NCBI GenBank assembly: GCA_946811185.2
Contig: OX328103.1
Span: 31,428,266-31,492,265, forward strand
Length of the DNA: 64,000 nt
Direction of reading: 5' to 3'
DNA from: Hippopus hippopus
Lineage: Eukaryota; Mollusca; Bivalvia; Cardiida; Cardiidae
Positions within the stretch are counted from its first letter, which is position 1, and every line of letters starts with the position of its first letter. Positions 1-11,067 of the stretch are shown in pieces. The translations under genes were made by a program, and so were the position numbers. The notes beneath the pieces are model-generated. The model was not told the origin of the DNA, searched no databases, and saw only the letters and a program-made list of their open reading frames with translations.

Positions 1-398
1 TATCTGCATTTCTTCCATTTCCACAATGTTTTCGGAGCCTTCTCTCACAGGGCTGTTAAAACTAGAGATTGTTTGGTAAAGGGTAAAGGAGCATAGTATC
101 ACAAATTGACCCTTCCATTGGCACATTTTTCTTCATTGGTAGGAATCATATTAATTCACCCTCACACTCTCATAAAGCAAGCTATGCCCATGATCACACC
201 TAGATATACAACAATGTACTGAGAACAGATGTCACATTTTATGCATTCTGATCTTGATACATGCTGGTCCTACAAGCATTTAATGATGTCCAGTGCACAG
301 TGGTTAGTATGGAACAAGGAAGAAATATGTAGTAGTGAAGATACATGTACAATGTCTACATTATCATCTTATATGAAATAGAGAAGCATCCTACATAC
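1..398. other. NKIRAS intron, nothing else recognised
   Basis: Sequence after the donor of the NKIRAS exon on the minus strand. AT-rich; starts with a short family A-like scrap (ccacaatgttttc, near 20-33) and ggtaaagggtaaagg near 75. No second NKIRAS exon seen. Confidence 0.5.
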
Positions 399-497
399 TG
401 TTCCAATTCTGTGATTTCCATACATCAACTGCTCAATAATGGCTGTTTTTCCAACTCCAGCATGTCCACAAACCAGTATCTTACTGATCTTCCCCAT
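399..497 (-). CDS. NKIRAS: First coding exon of a kappaB-Ras small GTPase (NKIRAS), gene continues beyond left edge
   Basis: Read on the minus strand this exon encodes 33 residues from ATG at 497. It starts MGKISKILVCG and carries a P-loop G11-H-A-G-V-G-K17-T18, followed by IIEQLMYGNH, and ends in GGAACA|GTATGT, a good donor. The P-loop plus the YGNH stretch is typical of kappaB-Ras proteins, atypical Ras-like GTPases that bind IkappaB proteins and Ral GAPs and restrain NF-kappaB signalling. The residue equivalent to Ras Gly12 is Ala13, as known for kappaB-Ras, which is thought to favour the GTP-bound state. The upstream acceptor is probably near 519-520 (pyrimidine/T-rich tract then AG), giving about 21 nt of 5' UTR. 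The remaining exons would lie below position 1. Another Ras-like family is possible but the match is specific. Confidence 0.85.
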
Positions 498-610
498 GGC
501 TTTAGTTTAGTCCAAGACCTCAATAAATAAATAACAGAAGAAAAATTAAAGTTATGATGGAACTTGCATCTAAAAGATACCAAATTGCATTTTAACTTCA
601 TTCACCAGAT

Positions 611-874
611 TAACTCTTTACCAAATAACAAAATTTCAGACTTTACGTAACCCTATACAAAACAATCCCTGGTTTTTACAACCCAGAGGAAGAAGCCTTC
701 TGAAAACATTGTGGGAAAAGGAGAAAATGCTGGTAACCAGCAATTTCTCCTTTTCCCACAATGTTTTCTACTCTTCTAAAGTCAAGTTTCAATTTTTGAG
801 TCACGTTCATTTTGTCCTCTGCAAATGCTTTCAACTTGGACAAGTCTAAAATTTTGTCGTTTGGTAAAGAGTTA
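611..874. mobile_element. Family A palindromic MITE, composite copy
   Basis: Ends TAACTCTTTACC and GGTAAAGAGTTAA, mirror images. The centre is the long hairpin with AATGCTGGTAACCAGCA. The left side looks like two left ends joined (611 and about 646), so this is a rearranged or nested copy. Confidence 0.75.
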
Positions 875-956
875 ATTGAAAACATTTGCAGATGGCAAAT
901 AAGAGATTGCTCACATGATGGGATCTGTCAATACATTCATGAAAAAATGATTTTGT

Positions 957-1254
957 TAAAGGCCTTGTGGCTGCCAAAAGTAAACAATGTGAGTGTAATA
1001 ATGTATTTATGCAGAAATCATACCTGTTATTGTACGGTTGGTCCAAGTGTTCATTGCTGACAAGGAAATGAACTAGGTAAAAGTTTTAAGTTACTTTTTA
1101 AATTCATTTTTCTGCCTAAGACTAAGACTTGGACTGACCATACAATAACAGATTGTCATCTTCACAAGAATTTCCATCTGTTGAATGGTTTGATTTAAAT
1201 CTAAATGCATTTTTGTGTTGTTTACTTTTGGCTGCTACTGTGCCTTTAAGTAAA
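957..1254. mobile_element. Family E imperfect palindromic MITE (about 300 bp)
   Basis: Left end GGCTGCCAAAAGTAAACAA and right end TTGTTTACTTTTGGCTGC are complementary. Inner blocks TTATTGTACGGTTGGTCCAAG and CTTGGACTGACCATACAATAA also pair. A related single copy is at about 59849-59990 and a half at about 15713-15755. Confidence 0.75.
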
Positions 1255-1332
1255 GGATTAATCCTAAAAAATCACTGACAGTATGGTGGGTGGTTTCTTA
1301 TAACATTGCTAGTCTTGCACATTAGAACGGAG

Positions 1333-1562
1333 CTTAACCCTTTACCAAACAAAAAAATTTTAGACTTGTCCAAATTAAAGAACATTTGCAGACAACAAAT
1401 CAAAGGTGGCTCAAATGGCAGAATTTGTCCTTGATAGAGTAGAAAACATTGTTGGAAAAGGAGAAAACGCTGGTTACTAGCATTTTCTCCTTTTCCAACA
1501 ATGCTTTCAAAAGACTTCTTTCCCAGGGTCATTAAAACCAGGGCTTGTTTGGTAAAGAGTTA
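1333..1562. mobile_element. Family A palindromic MITE
   Basis: Full copy with TTAACCCTTTACCAAAC and TTTGGTAAAGAGTTAA ends. The central hairpin arms read ATTGTTGG and CCAACAAT where most copies read ATTGTGGG and CCCACAAT, a change matched in both arms. Confidence 0.85.
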
Positions 1563-3385
1563 AAATGTGTCATGAAAACAACCCTGGAACTGCAACAATT
1601 CATTGGTAAACTGGTCAGACACTTGGTGCACTATAAATAGACTTCATGGAAAATAAAACAGAATGAATCATCCAATACATTCTGAGAACTATAAAGTGAG
1701 TGGAATATACAACATAAAAAAAGAATGCATCACTAGATACATTCTGAGAAATATGAATTGGGAATAACAGGAATACCTGCAGAGTAGAGAAATATATTTA
1801 TACAAGCAAGTCTTGGTGTACATTTAGCATGGATAACATATTATTAGGCAATGTTTACATCAAAGTCTCCTGAGTAGCAAGTGTTTACATGCAAGATATT
1901 TTATTCAAATGTTGTATTTTAGTCAGGCATCTACATTCAATGAGATAAACTTAGTTTACAGTTTAAACGTCAAAAAGTCAAAATGTCCCACCGTCAAAAC
2001 ATTCCGCATTTGGTTAAAACATCCCACTAATTTGGTTATAACATTCCACTATTAAAAAAATAATCAGTCAAAACTTCCCTCTTCAAACTTAATTGTTCTG
2101 ATCAACTACTGGTAAATGTTTGCAGTGGTTTATAAATTAATTAATGTTAATCTTAGTTAAATACCAAATAAAGAATAACACTGTGTGCTGAAGAGTTATT
2201 TGTTGATATTAGTTAAGAGTCTGAATACAGGATCATTCAGATACAGGTGAAACAGGAAACTTGTTAACTAGTCTGTAATGACTACGGAATGATCTTAAAG
2301 ACCCAATTGTATGAATCAGTCAGTTTTGTACTCTGTCTTTTTATGCCAATAAAGCAGGTTTACAAATACTGATTCCTTACATTTAAATCAACTGTGTGTG
2401 ATTGTCAAATTTCACATGTTTTTGAAATTGTATAAGATGAATACAAAGGACTTCTCTTCAGTATTTATCGTGAAGTTTTGCACAAGTCAATACCATTGTT
2501 GATTTTACAAATAATGAAAACTTACTAGCATCTTGTATAGGAGCAGAACTCATAAGACTGTGCACTATAAAGTGTACATGAATCTTACCATTTGAGAAAT
2601 TTTGTGATATTAACAAGTTGATAAAGTGACCTAGAATATTTGTGCATTACAACCTGTGTGACAATGAGGTAAGGAAACTAAAGAATGTTGCTCAGTGTTC
2701 TTTGGACCGATGGGAATCTTGTACATGCCATTCTAGATTTTTTTTATTTTAGTGTATGCAAGTAGTGTCCAATGAACCCTTTCCGGTAAATGGTCAAATA
2801 ATGCTCCCTTTGAATGGAAAAAATTGCTTGAAAGGACTGCTAGAAAAGGGGTTGTTGCTTGTGATGAGTAATTACTGCCTTCATATGAATGTTAACCAAA
2901 TGGTTCTTTTCCTTCATTTCGTATATGTACAATCAATGACAAGTTCTTGTTTAACTTGTTAACTCTTTTACACTTTACAGGCACCAATTCATCAACCAAT
3001 TCCATGTTCTTATGACTTAAAAAATGACTTTTTGGTGAAGACAACATTACCAGATTACAAAAATTTAGGACTGGTCTATTTTGAAAACATTTGCAGACTT
3101 AAAATCGAAAGTTAATGAAATAATGGGTTTTGTCTTGACAGGGTAGAAAATACTGCAGGACTGCAGGAGAAGAGAAACAAAATTCAAGCACTTTTATCTG
3201 TTACCACAATATTTCCAAATGCCCCTGTAGAATTATTAATACTCATGATAGTGGGAAAATGCGGAGAGTGTAATCTGAGACTGGCATAACATGTTACTTC
3301 CATGAGTATACCACTAATTGTGGGGAGTGTGTTGTGATAAATTTTGTCATGAAACAAATTTTGCTACATATTTATTTGAAAACGT

Positions 3386-3440
3386 ATGAATGAATGACTG
3401 AATGAATGACTGAATGAAGAAATGCAGGAATGAATGAACA
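3386..3440. repeat. TGAA-type tetranucleotide microsatellite
   Basis: Interrupted run of GAATGAATGACT units. Confidence 0.8.
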
Positions 3441-3510
3441 AATTGTCCTGTTCTCGTATGCTTGTGAATGTTCTTTTCTGAATTTTTTTTTTCCACATAA
3501 AAACATTCCT

Positions 3511-3634
3511 TTACGGATAACATTTTAGGGAAAACTTTAAATGCTGGTTACCAGCATTTTCTCACAATGTTTTGAAAAGCCTTCTTTCTCTTGGTCATTA
3601 TGACTTGGGATTCATTGATAAATGATTAACTGAA
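3511..3634. repeat. Degenerate family A MITE
   Basis: Retains aaatgctggttaccagcattt and the right flank with cattgataaatgattaa; the outer left half is lost. Confidence 0.6.
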
Positions 3635-4129
3635 AATTTATAAGTCACAAGTTAGAAAATTGTACGCAGGAAGGCATTTGAGAGTGTCGAATACAAAAAC
3701 CTGTAGGGAAACAATATGTACCCTAATCCTCACCCAGCATTATGAGACACAGTGAAATGCTTAATAAAAGATCAGTTCACACTTATAGGTACTCTGATCT
3801 TAAAAAACACATTAACTTACTAGTCAAGGTAAATGACATTAATCCAATATAAATCCCTCTTGTACTGGTGAAATGTAAGATTGGCAGCATATGGGTTAAA
3901 AATCAATAGCCACATAAGATGAAACACATTAAAATATAAAACATTAACTGTGATTTTGAAGGATCTCTGGAAAAAACATATCATATAAGGTTAACAAAAA
4001 AATTGAACAAAATATATTAGAAATTTGAGTGGGACGATTTAACTAATTCCGAATGGAAATTTGGGACGTTTTAATAAAAGATAGGACGTTTTAACAGTGG
4101 GACGTTATGACTGGGACCTTTTAACTAGA

Positions 4130-5170
4130 TACCAATCAAATTATATCCGAGCTTGTTTCTATCCGAATTTATGGGTTAAGCAACTCAAATTTTTTTTTTT
4201 CTGAGTATTTCGAATTCTGGACATTATTTGCTGAAAATTTGATTTCATATGAAAACATCAGTTTCTCTTAATCAGATATTCAAGAATAAGTTATCAGAAA
4301 ATACCCAAGAGTTCTAAATTATTAAATTACAAATTTTCTTAATGAAAGAAATGGATTTTTCATGAATTGATATTTCTCACAAATGACTGACAGTTCGCCC
4401 TAAAATAATTCGTAAAATCGCACATTCGCCTCAGAACAATTCGTTCCATTTAGAACAGTTATCTGCTGTATATAATGTTCACAAGATGCATAACAGAGGG
4501 AAAAGACTTCATCACTAGGACGATAAATGATAATAAATAGTAATTAAAAAAAAGATAATGATTCAAAACAAATTGCCGTTGAGAATACCAACATTCCTGA
4601 AGAAAAAATATCAATTTCTGCGCAGAGTTTTATAAAAAAAATCCCAAAACTGATACCTTCATAAAAATATGAAGGGTCCGAAATATTTGCGTATATTCAC
4701 TTTTTTTAATTCAATTATTACGGGAGGTTTCTCGCGCGATTCATTTAAAAAAGAATTTTTTTACAGCCTTTTTTTGCTAAACTAAATGAATTTCGAATAT
4801 TTAGGTGGTGAATGGCTAAATAAAATTCCATATTTCCATTAAAAATGGACAGGTATTTAAATCAATTTTGGATTGAAGTAGCTGACGGTGTAGACCAAGA
4901 ACAGATTTTACTTTTGGCGCAGTCTGATCTTGATCTACGCTCTCTGCACAGGTAAATTATGTAGCCATGTCAGCTCAGTGAAAGAGGTTCTTTGACATAA
5001 ACGTGTATGAAAAGTGAAAAGTCATTTTTGTCAATGATTTTCATACTTAAGATTTAACAATGATTTTTCAAATCAAATTAACATATTCAATTTAGATTTC
5101 AATTCATTTATTCAATTCAACCTCTCCCACCCTGCCTGCCTCTCTCTCTCTCTCTCTGTCTGTCTCTGTC

Positions 5171-5235
<65 letters not shown>

Positions 5236-6740
5236 GTTTCTCTCTCATATCGAGAATAGAGATCGAGGATCCGGGCATGAAATGACTAATGCAGCATGCA
5301 CACGAAGGCAACGTACTTCAAGCCTTTAGGTAGGATCCCATCAGATGCAGTTGACGGACAAAATTTATTTATGGTCTAAGGGAGAAAACTCTTACATGCC
5401 TTGGTCCAAATTTAAACCAGAGTAGCCTCCCATATCGTTGTGGACCAACATAAAACCATTCACGAATAAAAGGTCTGCAATGACAATCGGATTTAAAATT
5501 TAAAAAAAAAATCGTCTGTCGAGTTTCTATGTTTTCTGACTTGTCTTTATGACAGGATAATAAATGTGTATAGTTCTAAAGACAATAAGATATGATCTAA
5601 AAGAAAGAGTAGTTACATCCATAAAAAACTGTTTTGTAAGCAGACGGTTGTCTCCCTTACATTTCATCACATTTGTAAACACAACAACCGCCAAAAATTG
5701 AAAATACCGCACGGTTCGCTTGTTAGGGTACATTTTTCCTGGAATATAGATTTGATTAAGGTGCAAAAACATTTAATCAATAGTCTAAATAAATATATGC
5801 GATCACCTAGATCACTAAACGTACACTTCAGTCTTAGAAATAAAAATAGACCGTGATTTCCGTTAATTGGGTTATCGACAAATGGATCCATTTTCAAACC
5901 TGCCGAGTTCTTATCAAAAATATATCAGGCGAAACTGTGGAATATACGATATGATAACGTGCCATGTGAAGAAATCTTTCGCCGTTTAATACAGGTATGA
6001 TTTATTAATATTGCGAAACGCGAATAGACGAGGTAGATCTAGATCTTTTTGAATTAACAGCTATGGAATCCGTGATTCGACCAGAAGCCGGATTCAATTC
6101 ATCATCAAAATGGTTAGGTATGTCGAATAATATACACCATAAGGCGAAGTCCATGCCAATTTTTGTCCGTCAGTATCTACTAGATATCTTTCTTACATTA
6201 AACACAACTCTTTTCTTTGTTTCTCGAGAGGCTTGTCGCGTTTAACTCGAGCGCATGTGTGTGAGGGGGGATCAATAAGGGAGGTCACTCTTGATTATTA
6301 TGAGCTTTACAAGTTTTACGAGTTTTCTCCCTTAGACCATAAAATGAAAGTGGGTTCGCCATGGAGAACGTCACGAGATAAAATACGATCAGTTATATAC
6401 ATGTACTCAAATTATAGTTCGTGTTAGAAAGCAAATTTAATTACAGTTAAATATACCAGTATCAAGATGTAGTTAACGTAATATGACCATAATCAAATAA
6501 ATAATTTTCGAATTGAGAATGTATGGGAATGTTTCATCAGAAGGAATTGTGTCACCAATCAATTGGATGGTTTTATGACAAACGGTATGACACACTTTTG
6601 AATAGGAGGAAAGAAATGACAACATTCTTTTCTATTTTGTGTATGCGTTACAAGATAACCCTTTTTTATATATTCATATTATATATATTCGGGGGGAGGG
6701 GAGTTATTATCATGATTTATACTCTAAAGAGGGACAGAAG
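4130..6740. other. Intergenic stretch between NKIRAS and mobile elements
   Basis: AT-rich; holds a half copy of the family B hairpin near 4913-4950, the microsatellite above, and an inverted pair of a 24-bp word around 5368-5391 and 6328-6352. A plus-strand frame 5856-5997 ending CAG|GTATGA looks exon-like but has no acceptor or start. The NKIRAS promoter or 5' UTR exon may lie here; not identified. Confidence 0.4.
5137..5240. repeat. TC / TCTG microsatellite
   Basis: (TC)n, then about ten TCTG units (about 5180-5217), then (TC)n. Translates in the minus frame into an artefactual Arg/Asp/Thr/Glu-rich frame. Confidence 0.95.
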
Positions 6741-6743
6741 CAA

Positions 6744-7006
6744 ATGAGCCGTGCTCTGTGAAAAGTGGGCTTAATGCACTTGTAAAAAGCATCGATCCAT
6801 CTCAGCCTGCACAATCCGCGCAGGCTGACATGGGCCGAAGCTTTTTGCTATTGATCAATATTCTGCAGCTTAAAGGACCAGTGTACCTCATGATTCAGTT
6901 GGTTGTTATACAAAATTTTATGTATCCACAAAACCATGATAACATGATTGTCGTCATGCATCACACAGATACATTAAGCCCCCTTTTGCCAGAGCATGGC
7001 TCAAAT
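6744..7006. mobile_element. Family C MITE
   Basis: Ends GAGCCGTGCTCTGTGAAAAG and the reverse complement of CTTTTGCCAGAGCATGGCTC. Interior holds the family landmarks: CAGCCTGC...GCAGGCTG hairpin, and GGACCAGTGTACCTCATGATTC. Confidence 0.8.
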
Positions 7007-7165
7007 GCATTTTAGACGTCAAAATAACTACAATATTTTCACTCTAACTACCCAACAGCATCAATCTTACTATACTGAGGGACAACAGCAGATGCATTTA
7101 ACGTCAAAATAACTTCAATATTTACAATGGTGTCAACTATTTTGTCACAAGTTACTTTTAAAGGT

Positions 7166-7386
7166 ATAACGCTTTACCAGGTGACAGAATTGTGCAGTTG
7201 ACCAAATTGAAAGTATTTGCGGACGATAATTACTATTAAATGCAGCTCAAATGATGGGATTTGCCTTTGAAAGGATAGAAAATGTTATGGGAGCCTGCAT
7301 TTTCTTCTTTAAAATGCTTTTCCCACATTGTTTTAAAAAGCCTTTTTCCACGGGGTCGTTAAAGGATTGTTTGGTAAAGGATTAAC
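7166..7386. mobile_element. Family A MITE, central hairpin partly lost
   Basis: Ends aacgctttaccag and ggtaaaggattaac; middle has lost the GCTGG/CCAGC apex. Confidence 0.7.
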
Positions 7387-7547
7387 TAATAGATAGCGAG
7401 TTTAAATTTTTTCTGAGTCGCTGAATAAATTACATGTAACCTGAACATTAAATAAAAGGGAGAATACTGACCTGCTGTGTACTTTTGTTCATTCCCTCTG
7501 CAACGATTTTGATACCTATGTTGTCATGAAAATTATTTTGATTTAGT

Positions 7548-7672
7548 TAACTCCCTATCGATCGTAAGTTCTTACTACCCTTAAGAAAATAGGCCTTTGA
7601 AGACATGATGGGAAAGGAGAAAATGCTGGTAACCAGCATGTAGTAGTCCGATCTTGGATCTACCGTCTGCTG
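7548..7672. repeat. Truncated family A MITE joined to a family B half-hairpin
   Basis: Left part runs to aatgctggtaaccagcat and then switches abruptly at about 7641 to GTCCGATCTTGGATCTACCGTC, one arm of family B. Confidence 0.6.
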
Positions 7673-7699
7673 GTTAAGTCAAGCCTTTAAGATAATAAT

Positions 7700-9105
7700 C
7701 TTCCTGAGTATTAATAGGCTGTAAATTCTGCCATATAAAGGTCCAGGTTATAAATATGGCACTAGTAGACTTAACCGGTAGTTTTGTGATGCCAGATAAA
7801 CTGTTTTTGTAGGAGTCCTCAGTAACAGGTTATGGAGTTAAATTTGTGATAAAGCAATCCTGGTTTGATCTTTGGGAGCGCCTTCAGGCAAGGTAATTTA
7901 GAGCTCCAAGGTACGTAGAACTAGACACCAATAGGCTGTAGTTATATATTGACTGAAATACTGTTGAAAGTAGAGTAATCAAACAATTCACATAATTTTT
8001 GGAACTACTGCACTTTCAATTTTTTTTCAAAAACAGTGACCTTGACTACAGCATGAAGAGGGACATGCATCAATCATTGGTATGGCACCAGTAATAGACA
8101 GAGAGTTCCATGAAAGTAGCCAATGTTTTTCATTTGTCTAAAGATCCAGGTCTTGGGAGAAACAGAATGACAGATGGAAAGATGAATCATGACTGATAGA
8201 TAGATGGCTGATCTTTACCCCCTTTTTATGGTGGTCCTGGTAGTGGAATTACAAGCCAGAAATAAGAATGTTATGAATCTGTTGATTCTGAGTGTTACTC
8301 CTGTTTCAATGGCGCTGCTTTATTGTCATAGAAAACCATGTAATATCTTGTGAAATTCAATCATGATTCACTACTTGTTTACTAGTTACATCTGAGCAAG
8401 ATTATGTAAACGAATCTCGGAAGAATTAGCAAATTCAACCGTAATACCATGGAATGGAACTGCACACACAAACAAAATACACAAATGTTTTCTTTTTTAT
8501 AAATAATTTTATTTTCCTGCTGTGACAATAATTTCATCACCCCAATATTTGTTTATTTCACAACAAGGAAAACTTTTACATTTGCACATATTTTTGGAAT
8601 ACATAAAACAATTAACAATTTCATGATATTTGTTTCACTCAATGATACATCAATCTTATTCTCCCATTTACAATCACTTTACACTGATACTGTGTTACTA
8701 TAACTTTACAAATTACTTGAATTACGCAACTCATTTTTTTTTATAGAAAAAGGTCATTATTTATAAATAATTATCAATTCAGTTCTAATTCTGACTGCTA
8801 ACACTAGCCATCTACCGGACAGGTGAGATGAAAGTCTAACCAATCAGAATGCAAGTCTATAAACTCAGGTGTTCCTCTAAGAATGATCGGTAAACTTGGC
8901 CAAAGAAATTTGTAAATAAAAATTAGAGCATTGCGGAAAGACAGCACATACATGTGTCTGTTTATCTCACAATTGTTTATAATCCTGTGGTGTACTTGGA
9001 GACAGAAATATTTATCTTTTGATTTTGTACTGCAAAAAATACACAAAACCATTTTCTAGTTGCTTAGGGAGAGCGCAGAGACATTGTTTCGTTTATGTGT
9101 GTGTT
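7700..9105. other. Intergenic, nothing recognised
   Basis: AT-rich, no splice-bounded coding frame, no repeat that I could match elsewhere in the window. Confidence 0.4.
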
Positions 9106-9106
9106 T

Positions 9107-9684
9107 TTAACTCTTTACCACACAATCCCTTATTTCATAGACCCTGAGGAAGGTTTCAGGAAAAACAAATGTGGGAAAAGGACAAGTATACTGATAACCT
9201 GGGCATAATAAGACAACTCTTTACAATACTTCAAAACTTTTTTTGTGTCCATATTTATTATTTCACACAATTTGCTGAAACCAAATTCCATGTGCTTTAA
9301 ATAGAATTTGTCCCTGATAGGGCCAAAAACATTGTGGCAATAGAGGAAAATGCTACCATATTTGGCCTGCAACACGCGAAAAGGGGCATTTGGACGTTTG
9401 TGGCAAGTGTCGTCTCGGATTAGTCTGCGCAGTCCGCGCAGGCTAATCCGAAACGACACTTTCTGTTTTTATGTAATTTTCTGTTTTGCGCAAGTCTGCT
9501 GTAGCACAAAATCTAATGTAGTCGTAAAGTGCCGTCTCGGATTAGCCTGCGCGGACTGTGCAGGCTAATCCCAGACGACAATTTACGCAAATGTCTGAAT
9601 GTCCCTTTTCGCATGTAGCAAGCCATTTGTAAAAGCCTTTTTCCTCAAGGTTGTCAAAACTAAGGATTGTATGGTAAAGAGTTG
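9107..9684. mobile_element. Family A MITE with a family D MITE inserted in its hairpin
   Basis: Outer ends TTAACTCTTTACC and GGTAAAGAGTT belong to family A. Between the left arm (gaggaaaatgct, about 9352) and the right flank (gtaaaagcctttttcc, about 9627) sits the family D element. Confidence 0.75.
9355..9627. mobile_element. Family D MITE nested in family A
   Basis: Ends CATATTTGGCCTGCAACACG and the complement of CGCATGTAGCAAGCCATTTG. Inside are paired blocks: GATTAGTCTGCGCAGTCCGC / GCGCAGGCTAATCC and, in the second half, GATTAGCCTGCGCGGACTG / GTGCAGGCTAATCC. Confidence 0.75.
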
Positions 9685-10070
9685 GTATAATTCTTATAGT
9701 TCAAGCTCTTATTTCTCTCTTTCTCTATTTGAATACACAAAACATTTCACTCATACATAAATTCTCTTCTCACAGCAAAATATCTGCATTCACACTTGAA
9801 ACAATAAAAAGTTTCACAACAGTTTCATATCTTAATAAAGACACTGCTACAGTATTATGAATATTTTAATCTTGATATTTAAGCAATCAGCATCATCTCT
9901 GAACCCACACAGTCAGGGATTAAATTATTCATGAACTGAGGTAAAAAATTCATGATTTAGCACTTCATCCGTCATAAAAACAAAAATATCACTACACATT
10001 TAGCTTTTAGCTAGGGAAGGAATGTCAAGAACATTTAACAAAAAATTTTCCTTTGAAGTATTTTCTATTT

Positions 10071-10365
10071 AAGCCTTTACAACACTCGCCCAAGTTTTAA
10101 CGACCCTGAGAAAGAGGCCTTTTGAAAACAGTGGAAAAAGGAGAAAATGCTGGTAACCAGCATTTTCTCGTTTTCCCACAATGTTTTTTAACATTTTCAA
10201 AGACAACTCCACAAACTTTAGCTATATCAAAATTGTCATCTGAAAATTCCAACAATGTTTTCTACACTTTCAGACAACTCCACACATTTTAGCCTATCAA
10301 ATTGTCTTCTGGAAATTCTATCAAAATGGATGAGTCTAAAATTTTGTTGTTTGTTAACTCATTTC
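10071..10365. mobile_element. Family A MITE
   Basis: Left flank with TTTTAACGACCCTGAG, hairpin gagaaaatgctggtaaccag and its complement, right flank with an internal near-duplicate of the ttttctacactttcagacaac block (about 10186 and 10256). Confidence 0.75.
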
Positions 10366-10417
10366 CTCCTGCAGACAACATTTTTCACTTGCCACAGACA
10401 ACTTTTGAAACATTGTT

Positions 10418-10620
10418 GCTTAGCTCTTTATCTGAAAACAAAATTTTATTCTCGTCCATACTGAAAACATTTGCAGATGACTAAATATTGCTCCAATAAC
10501 TTGTCTTTGAAAGGGAAGAAAACATATAGAGAAATGGAAAAAAATGCTGGTTACCACAATGTTTTCAAGAGCCTCCTCCCCTAAGGTTGTTAAAACTTGG
10601 GAGGGTGAGGTAAAATATTA
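10418..10620. mobile_element. Family A MITE, degenerate, opposite orientation
   Basis: ctctttatctgaaaacaaaattttattc left flank, aatgctggttacc apex, right flank gttgttaaaacttgggag. Confidence 0.6.
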
Positions 10621-11067
10621 AGGGGAAACAAGCAATTCCTCTATTGCCTACACTGAACAGATTTTTAGATGTATTCACAGGTTAAACCTAAAGTTTTATT
10701 GATTGCCAATACTTCTATCCATTTTTTTTTCTTAGTTTTCTATTGGACATTTGATCCAAAAAGTTAATGGGTAAAGCAATAATGTTCATATCATTATACT
10801 TATGAAGAGCTGTATATGATCCTGCAACTTTACTTTGTTACATCTGATACTAAGTTTGTGAGTTACCAAATACATAGTCGAAACAAGCTTTCTTTTTTAG
10901 ATAGTCATAAAATAGTAAATGATATGAAAATAAATAACAATCACCATTTAAATTTAATCATTACCAGATGACAAAATTTTAGACTTGACCAAATTCAAAG
11001 CATTTGTAGACAACTAATCATATGTGTAAAAAATGATAATAGTCTCTAAGGACAGAAACTATTGATG

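Larger units (their letters stand above)
1961..4127. mobile_element. Putative DNA element bounded by inverted iteron clusters
   Basis: 1961-2085 holds about five copies of a GTTAAAACATCCCA-like word at 15-25 bp spacing. 4028-4127 holds about five copies of the reverse complement (TGGGACGTTTTAAC). The two clusters point at each other like subterminal transposase-binding repeats. The interior has no recognisable transposase. Exact ends and target duplication not resolved. Confidence 0.45.

Noticed and set aside
5117..5311. Frame rich in Asp, Arg, Gln and Thr
   Set aside because: Translation of the TCTG/TC microsatellite.
5856..5997. Exon-like plus-strand frame ending CAG|GTATGA
   Set aside because: Stop codon directly upstream with no acceptor and no ATG in that frame.
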